From positions 10,921,686 to 10,985,685 of the forward strand of contig CM017569.1 of NCBI GenBank assembly GCA_007844125.1: a stretch of 64,000 nucleotides of DNA, in the 5' to 3' direction. Source of the stretch: Sinonovacula constricta (lineage: Eukaryota; Mollusca; Bivalvia; Cardiida; Solecurtidae). Of this stretch, positions 16,690-27,259 are shown in pieces (the stretch's first letter is position 1; each line of letters starts with the position of its first letter). Both the position numbers and the translations under genes were made by a program. The notes under the pieces were generated by a model, which saw only the letters and a list, made by a program, of their open reading frames with translations, did not search any database and had not been told where the DNA came from.

Positions 16690-18960
16690 CATTTATATTG
16701 GCAGCAAGTTACATATTTCAATGTTACAATAAATACCAATAATACCAATATCTAATTACATTTTTCTCCGATAAATTTAAAGAAGAAATATGTGAGATTT
16801 ATTGTGGTCAGCCCTCGTCATGTGGCGGTTTGCGGGTTACCGTTATATGCTCTCTCTCTCTGGTCCTCTCGCCGTCAAGTGATAGTACTATTTGGACATG
16901 CTTCTAATGTTTGATTTATTATCGATACGTTTTCTTCTTAATCTCTTTATTACCAATTCTGTGGTTATTGCGGTACAGTCGGGGGAGTATGGCTGTCTGT
17001 CTGTCGAAACTCTTAGCCTGCTAAGTACAAACTGATTAGGTTTAGACAAACAGTATAGATCCAGATCGGTCAGCTCCCGATGGAAACGGTCTGATCCAGA
17101 TCGATCAGCTCCCGCTTGGAACGGTCTGATCAGGGCCTGCACTATGTGCTGCTGAGTCTAAAGCAATTACACTGTACTGTACTTGTTGGTACATATAAAG
17201 ATTGTGTTTTATTTGTTGACAAATGTAGCATGAGAAGGGTTAACTTGTCCCTATAAAAACCATTTACACCCAGCTTGAACTAAGCACGGACGCAGTCTTT
17301 AAAGGTGGTATCCATCCGGTTAATAAGCATTGACATCGATATATAATTTTAGCCGAAATCGCCATCGTATTTATGATATATAAGTTTTTGGGGAAAACAA
17401 TGGACATTTTCTCCGATATATTTCACGATTTGTACTTTCTTACAACTGATATGATGTTAAAAGCAATCGTTACTTAAACTTAAGTATTAGTTTTTTGCAG
17501 CAAATCTGCACACATTTTCTATAATAAGAACAGAACATATGTTTATTCAGATTTGTACAAAGTACATCATCTTATAATAAACAAGGGTATGATGTTACCT
17601 GTATTAGATATAGGCAAACTGTCGGAAACCGCCTTTAAGTTTAATAGGTATGACAGTATACACGTAAACTTGACTGGTTGGTTAAGACGGGGGAAGTTAC
17701 CCCAATGGGCGCAGCTTTTATTGAGTTATGTGTTGTTTATATTGTTTATGCATTCTGGTATTTGAAGTTGAACGAATACACCTACTTGCTTGCTTTATAC
17801 CCGATATAGTAACTGTTTGTTGAAGCAATATAACACAATCTGATTGGTGATTTTAGTTGCAGAAGTAAAATCGGAAGGGGAATATAAGAACTTCTCTTCT
17901 TTGTAAAGGTGAATTTACGGTACTTCAGAAGCCTATTAAATTATAGTTATTTTACATTTAATATTGCGAGGAATTTATTGATAAAAAATCTTAAGTGAAA
18001 ACTATTTCCGACTTTTCAATTACATCATTAATGATTCAATCAAGGGGTTGGCCATTATCGTTTTGATTGGCTGGAAACAGAGAATTCAATATTACATGAC
18101 CAAAGGGGAATTTATCTATTACTATGCTTAGTTGCTTTGTTTTTTGTTGTGTGTGTGCGTCCGTGCGTGCACGTGTGTGTATTTTGTATTTTTTTTTCTT
18201 TTTGTTTGTTTTTGTTTTTTGATAGAGGTTATCATAATATAATAACGTCAATCGGTTTCAAAGCAGTGACCAAAATAAAATATATCAAAATATTGAATCA
18301 GCATTTGAATTTGACACTGACTGTTCTTTTTAAATTGTCTTGGTTTACACAATAAAAATAAATTGTCATAGTTATTCCACATTTTTAGTGATCTTAGATG
18401 TCCTGGTTAATAAAAACAGTATAAACTGTATGCTTTTCGTTCAATATCCTAGGTAAACAAGGTTTGTGCATTTTAATTTATTTAAATAACATTTGAAAGA
18501 TATATATGTGAAATAATACATTCATTCTCAAGGGGTAATTTCATTTCTCTTTAAACAATTTATAGCTATATGTACAAAAACATTATCATTTCATCCTTTA
18601 TTAAACACATAAAAATCGTCTAATTAAACATAAATTTCTATATATGTTTTTACTGAAAATTTTTTAATCCAAAAGAGTCATACACACCCATAGATATGCA
18701 TATTGTGTCCCGATGATAGATTAACATCGACACATGCCAATTAACATTTACACAAATCATAAAAAAAATACTCTTCAATCTAACGTATATTCGCCCTAGG
18801 TTCACCTTCGTGCACTAGATCAAAGCTTCTAACCGCTACCTTCCTACATTTATTTATGATTCTCACTAAATCCAATCTCAGTCTAACTACTTATTGCAAA
18901 GGCAACTAGACAAAGCATAGCAAACAAAAATTGTTTGCTTGTTTTTATTTTCAATACATT
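16690..18960. other. Non-coding stretch with one small tandem duplication
   Basis: A 35-40 bp unit, including GATCCAGATCGGTCAGCTCCC, occurs twice at 17058-17130. Similar GATCCAGATCAGCCTGCTCC-like pieces lie at about 50100 and 56830, which suggests a dispersed repeat. A GT-rich tract lies at 18145-18180. No gene was recognised. Confidence 0.45.
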
Positions 18961-19029
18961 GCAGCGACACAATGATGGTCCTGAGAGCGGTGCAAGCTAG
19001 TAAGGTGGAAGCAGCGACACAATGATGGT
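18961..19029 (+). repeat. Left remnant of the 51 bp minisatellite
   Basis: One full unit (GCAGCGACACAATGATGGTC...) and part of a second, of the 50 bp GAGAGCGGTGCAAG variant. The second unit is cut after ATGGT at 19029 by the transposon. The array resumes with the same ATGGT and the same variant at 29224, so the two parts were continuous before insertion. Confidence 0.92.
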
Positions 19030-19233
19030 TGTAGCGCCGGGAAATGTCGCATCGCCGGGAAACGTCATAATCTACCGGAAAATGTCGCACCGTCGCCGGG
19101 AAATGTCGCAATCTGCTGAAAACGTCGTAAACCCCACTGCCGGTATATGTCGCATTGTTGACGGGAAATGTCGCAAAAAAATTCGCTGCCGGTATATGTC
19201 GCAACATCGACGGGAAATGTCGCAATTATTATT
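19030..19233 (+). repeat. Left terminal inverted repeat of the Ginger-type element
   Basis: It is built of about nine diverged 20-28 bp subunits around GCCGGGAAATGTCGCA, with variants such as GCCGGTATATGTCGCA and GACGGGAAATGTCGCA. These are natural candidates for multiple transposase-binding sites. Confidence 0.9.
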
Positions 19234-19504
19234 AATATTGCATCTTGATAATCTTCTAAAGAGAAAGCAACAAGTCATTTACTATACATGTATTTGAATA
19301 GCGTATATTAAATTGATAGTGTTATTATAGCATATACATGTAATTGATGTCTGGTTGCCATACAAATATCACAGCTATAATTAACATGTACAAAATTAAT
19401 GTAAATGGCTATTTTTGAATACTTTCAACGTTTTATTCAATTGTTCAAAGAACATATGCAGATAAATATGATTACAAAATATTTTTATAATGAGCTTTGA
19501 ATAT

Positions 19505-19632
19505 ATTCTACTACGATTCGTCATGATCGGGGGTGGGGTGGGGGTGGTGTTAAACAATACCAGATACATGTTTCTGGTATTGTTTAACACCACCCCCACC
19601 CCACCCCCGATCATGACGAATCGTAGTAGAAT
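19505..19632. repeat. Perfect 60 bp inverted repeat with 8 nt loop
   Basis: The arms 19505-19564 and 19573-19632 are exact reverse complements, separated by TACATGTT. Each arm carries a G-rich (or C-rich) block, GGGGGTGGGGTGGGGGTGG, that could form a G-quadruplex. It lies 270 bp inside the left TIR of the transposon. Confidence 0.97.
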
Positions 19633-19680
19633 CTTTGTTGGGTCTTCAAAGGCGTGTTAGGGTCTTTATGATCGGGGAGC

Positions 19681-20150
19681 ACTACGCTCCTAACACGCTT
19701 ATTTTGGACATGTTCAAAACAAATGTAGTAGGATCGTAGCAAACAAGAATCAGGGTAGAAGCGTACAAGGAGCGTGGTAGACGCAGCACAATTGTACCAG
19801 AAGCAGGGGAGGTTGGTGGTGAGGTCTTCTTTATTCTCAATATTAATATTGATACTTAGTTTAATGATTGATCATCTATAATTCTATAAATCTGTAAGTG
19901 GTTGTGATTTCATTTCCGATAAGATGGAGATATCCCTTTAAGTTATCATGGTGATATTGTCCGAGGCAGATAAATTATCGAAATTTTAGGGATTTCACAT
20001 AATCAACAGTTGACCGTACATTAAGAAACAATTAAATTAAAACAAAAACCGAGCTAAGGAATAACATTCAATATTAGGGATAACCTAAATGCATTTTAGA
20101 AATAAAGTTTTATGTTACTACGCTCCTAACACGCTTATTTTGGACATGTT
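19681..20150 (+). repeat. Pair of 30 bp direct repeats
   Basis: CTACGCTCCTAACACGCTTA and the following TTTTGGACATGTT occur at about 19682-19713 and again at about 20119-20150, 436 bp apart, in the left interior of the transposon. They may mark a local duplication or a lost nested element. Confidence 0.8.
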
Positions 20151-20601
20151 AGATTAATTAATTTACGGAATTTTACGTTACAGTCTTCCTGCAATATTAA
20201 ACTGAATTTTTCACCAATGACGTAAAAGAGCGCTGAAATTCGGGATTTTAACGCACCATTCTTGGTGCATTTTCCACCCTTTTTACAGAAGAAAGACCAT
20301 AACGTTAGATAACACGGGTTTCTTACCATGTTGAAAATTCCGAATTTCTTTAAAAGATAGAATACCGGTAACGAACAAAAGCGTATATGCTTTATTCAAA
20401 CATAAACTTTTCAACGGGCATTAAAATTAAATTTACGCAGATTTACGTTATATTTTTAAAATCGTGAAAAAGCACACGTTTAAATACGTTTCAGGCGACC
20501 TCCAGTAAAACAGGGTCGGGTTTTGTGAAGTCAAAATTGTGTCATGTTTAAATACGTTACGGACGTCCGTCCGGAAAACAGGGTCGGGTGCGGAAAGGAT
20601 A

Positions 20602-20777
20602 TCAAGGTTAACAATGTCTTTGAATTTAGTTCAATAAACTTTACTAGAACAATAGTTATAAACAATGCAAACATGAATGTCAAAATTTCCTTTTGTAGCC
20701 ACAAGGAGAAACATGTTTTGCTATTGTTCTAGTAAAGTTTATTAAACTAAATTCTAAGACATTGTTAACTTTGATAT
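20602..20777. repeat. Imperfect inverted repeat, 55 bp arms
   Basis: The arms are 20602-20655 (with ATAAACTTTACTAGAACAAT) and 20722-20777 (the inverse), with a spacer of about 66 bp. This fits a small MITE nested in the transposon. Just upstream, a block of about 42 bp ending AAACAGGGTCGGG occurs twice (20481-20523 and 20546-20588). Confidence 0.75.
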
Positions 20778-20888
20778 AGACAACCTTCCTGTGACTGTAG
20801 TTTAATACTATACTAGTAGCTGATAATTTGGAAGTTTGGACTCCCGGCAATAAGGCTACACTCAGTGAGAGAAATTGTTTCATATTTC

Positions 20889-22114
20889 TATTTTTTATAA
20901 TTCCTGATTGACCTGTTACATTTATTTGCCCTATAAATGATATCTTATGTAATAGGAATATTTTTAATTATTAAATAACATGAAGTTTTATAAAAATAGG
21001 AAACCACACTCCCCACCCCCCCCCCCCAACTTTAACTATATTGTGACAAATGATACCTACCACCTTAACGCATCTGTCGACACATGATCGTTTCAATGAT
21101 TCAATCGGTTTAATCAATGCTTGATTCGCCATGTATATGAGAACTTATACCCTTGTATTGTTATATATTTTTAGCAGTGTTCTGTCATGCATACATTTTT
21201 CTATTAGTTTTGTACCAATGAATTGAAATCTGAATTACCGTAATGTCTAATCTCTTCAGTAAATCAAACTTTACTGAGAGCTACACCTTAGTTAAGCTAC
21301 GCCTGTTTTCATAAAATTACTGACTTACAAAACAAGCATGTGTCTTCTGGAAATGTTTGATGCATATAAAATCATGTTTATGGCTTTTTAAATCTTTTGT
21401 TATGATAACAGTAATTTAAGTAATATGATATTAGCATGCACATTTATTAGAAATAATATACATACAGGAAATACGTGCTTGCTTTGTCCGTGTATCGTTA
21501 GGATGGTGTATTTGAACTGTGTTGGTTTGGGAAAAATAACAACTCTTGTCAAGGATCTGACGCTCTAACATCAGTGTTGCCCTTTTGTGAAACTACTAGT
21601 GACTATGGCATTGAAAAAGACGTGTGTGTTGAGATTTTTATTTTTAAGAACTGTTCAAATTATACATCATTATGTATCGGTATGCAAGAAAACATATTCA
21701 ATATAAGACAAAACAAATGGAGACATTGCATGTTACAAGCGTTATCAAATTTACAAATCTACTTTGTTAGGTATAAACAAAATCAACCATAATAAAAACA
21801 AAACATACTTCAAACAAGCTTATGAATAAGAACAAGTATCAAAAACTGTATAACTGTGAACGTTTAAATGACGATTACGATTGTACGTCATTCAGCGACT
21901 CAAAAAAAGGTAACATACACTGTCAAATCTGGCTTCATGTAAAATACTGAAAAAAAATTATGTCGATACTACACAATAACTACGAACTGTTTCAAAACAA
22001 TATCAACTGCAAAAAAGTCAAATTATTAATGCAACAAATTGTCTCTCGAGACAACACAACCTTAATTAAAAGAAATGTGGCACAATCATAATGTACTAAT
22101 AAAACATGATTAAT
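20889..22114. other. Transposon interior without recognised genes
   Basis: AT-rich sequence between the nested inverted repeat and the 3' end of the transposase gene. It contains a C-run at about 21008-21028 and short ORFs without recognisable domains. Confidence 0.5.
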
Positions 22115-22120
22115 TTTATT
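22115..22120 (-). terminator. Polyadenylation signal of the transposase gene
   Basis: AATAAA on the minus strand, 8 bases after the TAA stop codon at 22128-22130. Confidence 0.55.
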
Positions 22121-22127
22121 GAAATGT

Positions 22128-25100
22128 TTATTTCTTATTGTAGTAACTGTGACGTCTGAACCAAATCCCTTTTACTATGTACCACCCGCAAATAGTTGCC
22201 ATTCGAAGAAATAGCCAGGCGTTTGACCATGAGGAATGATTAATTACATCTCGGATTTCTTGCACAAGTCCACTTCCCGGACCAGCTACGGAAATGATTT
22301 TACGAACACTAATTGGCCAAACCGACACATCTCTAAATCGCACAGGGTTAAGATAAAATCTCGGTGGAGGTGTCTGCATAACAATTTCTTTAAACATTCT
22401 ATTAACCCGTTCGAGTGTAAATCGTGACATTGGACTCACTTTCAAAACAAGGTTGACTATCAAATGCCAAATCTCTGGTGGGAGTTCAACGTAAAGTTTC
22501 TGTTTCTTTTGTTTCTTTTCCCTCATATAGCGTACCATGTCGCGGAACTGTTCGATGTTACCATCGCACTCTAAAGAGTGATTATTTCTAATACCCACTT
22601 CTTGAGTATTGAAATTGTCTTCTGCATTGGGGGTATTTTCATTGCTTAATTCTGCGTTGTCCGAGGTCGAATTCACATAGCTAGTTTGTGCGACGTCTCC
22701 GTTGACTGCGTCTCTAGTTTCCAATGTTATCTGGGGAGATCTGTCTATGATTGCTTCTAAGGTTTCTTGTTCATATCCAAGGGCTACGTAATGCTCACCA
22801 GCACCTTCTGGGTAATGCCCCAATATTATAACAGGGATGTCGTTAGACAGAACTGAACTGCCACTCGGGCTAATTAATGTTGTTGCACTATTCATCGTAG
22901 ATACTACGATGATTTGTACGTTGTATAGCTGTGACATAGCCTGTAGTGTTATCTGATCCCCAAACTCGAACTCCCTTGACATACGGGCCAAGTACATCTC
23001 TGGTTGTTCCAGAATAGAGTCCCACCAGCATCCACCGAAATCACTGCTGCCAAGTCTTGGGGTTTCACTTAAAAAAGTGACAACTTCTTGTCGCATTGTC
23101 TCCTCTGATCTATAAATTCCATGTTGTCGTAATTGATATAACACCGCCGAAAACTGACAGTTCCCGTTTCCAATAGGATTCATTATAATTGGGAGTCCGA
23201 ATTCCGACCTCAAGTTTTCTAGATGGGATGCTTTTGTTGTAGGTATATAAAATTGTTTGCGATGTAAACGTTTTTTGATAGACATATCAACCGGTGAGTA
23301 TCGTGAAATATCGCTAACATTATACCATTTTGTCTCTTTACGTTTTCGCCCGGTCTTCGCAGAGTTCGGAACAACATACTTAATTTTATACATGTTGGTA
23401 GCCAGGGATCGCTTCTGAATAATTCCTTCAACAACCCAACGCCTCCTGTTTAACAGACCCCTTTTCTTGTAACGAAGCAGCACTGTTTCATTTAAACTAT
23501 ACACAGGTGGTTTGCGCGCTTTTTCATGTGCTCTGTCATTGCGTTTATTACATTTTATTGTCGCGGCCTTCGCAGCATCTCGTATTTTTTGGGCTTTTTG
23601 TTTACGCTTTAATGTCGAGTCTTTTTCAAATACATCCCTCCCATAATAAATCTCACACGGTGTGCTCCAACCCAGGCATTCTTTCGGAGTATTGTTTAAT
23701 ACGCGTTGATACTCTGGTAATTGCTTTGCCCAGTTGATGCCACATGGGTTCGCGTGTGTCAAATCATATGCAATTTTTCTTTTAAGACTCTTGTGCATTC
23801 TTTCAACTTTTCCTTGGCTTTGTGGGTGGTAAGGGCGACTTTTAATGTTCTTAATATCTAGCTCCTTCAAAAGGCGTTTCACCTTTCCATCAAACTCGCG
23901 GCCTCTATCGTGTTGAATAATTTTCGGTTTACCAAACTCTGCGAATATCATGCTTAGATGTTTGGCGACAATATCTGCTGATTTCCTAGGCAGTGCACGT
24001 AACCACACGAATCTACTAAAGATGTCCATCACGCTCAAAATGAATTTTTGTTTTTCCCTTTTATATGAAACTGCTTCCCTCTGCATATCAACCAGATCGA
24101 TTTGAAGTATTTCATGTACTGAGTTGCTGCACACATGTTTCAGAGGTGCTCTATTCAGGAATTTAGCATGCTCCTTTTGGTATTCAGGTAATTTTGACAG
24201 AACATCTTTAATACGATCTTCAGAGACCCCCACGTACCTCCGTTTTAACAAATGGTACATTCTTCTAACGCCTATACCTTTATTTTTATGATAACTATCT
24301 ATAATCAGCTTGTTACACTTTGAGTTAGACACAATCTCTTTCCCTTTATAATATAATCGATTGTTTTCAACTGAATAAAATTGCTTATTTCTTTGATATC
24401 GGCGCAAAGCAGTTCTTTCTAAAAGCGTTCTTTCCACTACAGGAACATCATACGTGCCTTTCAAAATCGTTTTCAAAATGATATTATACTCCGGGTCTGA
24501 TATTGAGCCGCATGCCTTGTCTGTTGCTTGAATCGCCACGCAGGACAACACTAAGCATAACGACCTATAAGATATAAAAAAGGAATTAATAATTTCTACA
24601 TTATTTTGTTGACTTAAATGACCTATGACATGTTTTTTTGTAAATAATCAATTCAACGTTTGTGGTGATCGTATGCAAGGGTACATGTAACAACTTGATC
24701 GAATTTTAAACATGTATTGTAGAAAAAGAGACATGAAATATATAATTTGGCCTAATCGCTAGAATTAACGCCTTGTTCATTTTTGAATATTCACTTTAAT
24801 GTCGCTATATGACTTTAAAGAAGAAAGATGTTTTGTCTCCATTAAGTCAACATTTATGGTCTTCGTAGTTTAATAGATTATTATAGTCTCATCCATTTAC
24901 ATGAAACATTACATAAAACATTACATATTAAAACATTACATAAAACATTACATAAAAATAACTTGTAAACGGCCGTTCTAATATAGAACTACAAGAGACA
25001 TTAAGTTCACTACAATAAATTACATTTATACATTTAAAATAATAATATCTTTGCTAACCACAATCCAGAATTTATTGTAAAATTCAAGTACATGTAACAA

Positions 25101-26598
25101 GGCAAAAATAAGTTTGCATTCACAGTTTGTATTGTTTATATTTTTTTAGAAAACTAAGATAGTGCAGTGTTTTAAAGTTACTTAAATTCACGAGTTATCT
25201 ATACATATTTTACAAAAAAAATTGTTGTACAAGAAAAGACATAAAGAAAAAAATTAATAAGGTTTTATCGCAGGAATCAACGCCTTGTACATCTCTGAAT
25301 AGACATTTACTCGTCGCTATTTCGCTTTTTAAAGAACAAATACATGCCTATTAGAAATTAAAATATATTCATCATTTTTAAAACCATTTAGTCGATAATT
25401 ATGATCTAGAGCATAATTAAGGCCGAATTCACATTCTACAAGTCATTATGTTCTCTGGAAGTTCATATAATGCATTTCTCGATAGACAGATACAATTTCG
25501 CATATTACAATTCCTGACAACCAACATGCTGCAGTGTTCAAAAATACTCAAATTCTCGACACATGTTATTTAAATCCTATTCGTGTACATCGTACAAGAA
25601 AAGATACTTATCGTTACTTATTTTCATTTCCAGATAGACAGTTAAATACGTCACATTTTGTCAGTAAAGTTTATTTTTTGATACACAATAAAAAGGCACA
25701 TTTTACGTTTCATATATAAAATAGCATTAAAATTAATATTCCAGATCCATACCGTGTAGCGGGTTATTTCTGCGGGTGCAATATTTCGGCGTTTCTGTGG
25801 TCTTTGGATGAATATCCAGCAGAAAAAAATCAGCAAAAAATTTAATTGCAAAATATTATATCATTTTCAAACTAAAATCAACGGAGTCGCCATGTCCGAA
25901 ATAATCGGTTTCATGGTACAGACAGGGTAAAATAATTACGAACAAATACCGTTAATTGTTATCGTTTACGCATAGTATAAACGCGACATTTGCTCAAACA
26001 TTTCTCAAACATTCAATTCAATTAAAGGTTGTTTGAGAATTGTTATTCGCAATTGATAAATAATATATTTCTTATTTTTACTAAAAATGAGTAACAGTAT
26101 GTTCTTAGTGTATATTATATAAGATATATTCTTACGACACCTTACCCAATTTGAACCGCAGAAATAATAATTTTATCCTTCACGGGAACCGAAAACGCAG
26201 AAATAAGGAACGCAGAAATTTTTGCATCCAATTTTGTGGGCAAAACGCAGAAATTTATGTCCGCAGAAATAACCCGCTATACGGTATATATTTTTTAGAT
26301 CTAAAAGCGATTTTAAAAAGACGAGGCTATTTTCAACACTTACGACTATTATGTTCAAATAGAAAAAAAGCCTTTTAACTAAATTCTAACGAGATATCCA
26401 TACCTTAATAGAATATAGATAGCACCAATGAAAATGTTCATGTTAACCAGTCTTGGTACCGTTTAACATGGGTACAGATTTTTATACATGTACTACTTGA
26501 AGTGGTATAATAATTCAGTAAATAATAAGAGTTATCTAAGACCTGAGGCTTACATAAAATTATTACCTTAATACCAGGAACACTTTTGAGTTCAACAT
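22128..26598 (-). CDS. Ginger-type integrase fused to OTU protease and F-box-like domain
   Basis: The long ORF (24564-22128) has no in-frame ATG near its start but opens at a splice acceptor (AG at 24566-24565). An upstream exon, 26598-26567, has ATG, ends at donor GTAATA and has the matching phase, giving 822 residues. In order: an H2C2-like region at about 95-145 that keeps the histidines but lacks clear CC; an integrase core with D167 (QIDLVDM), D230 (QHDRGREF) and E265 (QGKVERMHKSL), 34 residues between the last two; a GPY/F-like region at about 365-430; an OTU domain at about 465-605 with C480 (GNGNCQF, Asn where Asp is usual) and H602 (GEHYVAL); an acidic linker; and an F-box-like LPPEIWHLIVNLVLK at about 705-719. 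Likely roles are DNA integration and cleavage of ubiquitin chains. The first exon and the F-box are the less certain parts. Confidence 0.85.
24897..24957 (+). repeat. Short ACATTACATAAA tandem repeat
   Basis: Five or more copies of AAACATTACATA within the intron of the transposase gene. Confidence 0.85.
25140..25660 (+). repeat. Diverged direct duplication in the transposase intron
   Basis: The stretch from about 25150 (GTGCAGTGTTTTAAAGTTAC... TGTACAAGAAAAGAC) recurs in diverged form from about 25525 (CTGCAGTGTTCAAAAATACT... CGTACAAGAAAAGAT). An earlier, weaker copy starts near 24720. The period is about 375-500 bp. Confidence 0.5.
25749..26286. mobile_element. MITE with TIR ATACCGTRTAGCGGGTTATT
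   Basis: The left end ATACCGTGTAGCGGGTTATT and the right end AATAACCCGCTATACGGTAT are inverted copies, and TTTCTGCGG continues the match. The interior is 538 bp without coding capacity and repeats the motif CGCAGAAAT. It is nested in the intron of the transposase gene. This type of TIR is familiar from other invertebrate genomes; the superfamily is not assigned here. Confidence 0.8.
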
Positions 26599-26985
26599 GT
26601 TTCCTTGTAGATGATTCAAACTCGAATGCAGTTTTAACAATCCGTCGGGGAAATCACCGGGTGCGAATTGACCAATTAAATCAATTTCGAAGAAATATGA
26701 CAGGTGTCAAAAACATGTCATTGACGTTTAGGCATAGGGGTAACGTAGGTCTTAAATGACACCTAAATATATTCATCGTTTACGCTATAAGTTTTAACTA
26801 AACTCCCTGTGAACCTCATTTTTTTTATTTAAGTACATGTACCTTTTATCGATGTCAAATATAAAGTTTATTTGAACCCCACCCCAACTAACAGGTTACT
26901 TGATTTGTTTCTTATACGCAAGTTGTAACGGTTGACTATATTATTTATTATATCAAGGTCCCGATGAATTTTTTGCTGTGGCGGA

Positions 26986-27259
26986 ATTTAAGAGGGTGTA
27001 ACCCCTTTCCCCATTTTGTACTGCGTGCTCTCTTATTTTGATCCCGAGTACTGCACAAAATAAAAAACTTGCTTGTTTCCCTACTATTTTAAAAACCTTC
27101 AGATATTACACGAATGTATGCAAAAATATTGCTGTTCAAGTTCTGCCTACTAAAAGACAGAAGTTTTTTCGTACTGTGTACCGAACCTTCGCGTACTGCG
27201 TACGGCCTAAGACAAGCCTGAATACTGCGTACAAAAAAGGGGGTTTCACCCTCATTTAA
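26986..27259. mobile_element. MITE with TIR GAGGGTGWAACCCC and 6 bp target duplication
   Basis: The element is 26992-27253 (262 bp). The left end reads GAGGGTGTAACCCC and the right end GGGGGTTTCACCCTC. ATTTAA flanks both sides (26986-26991 and 27254-27259). Internal GTACTGCGTAC copies repeat. There is no ORF of note. Confidence 0.75.

Noticed and set aside
18887..19297. ORFs around 19.0-19.3 kb and their counterparts at 28.95-29.32 kb
   Set aside because: They arise from the transposon TIRs read in different frames, not from genes.
19396..19614. 72-codon ORF across the hairpin
   Set aside because: It reads through a perfect palindrome and has no domain.
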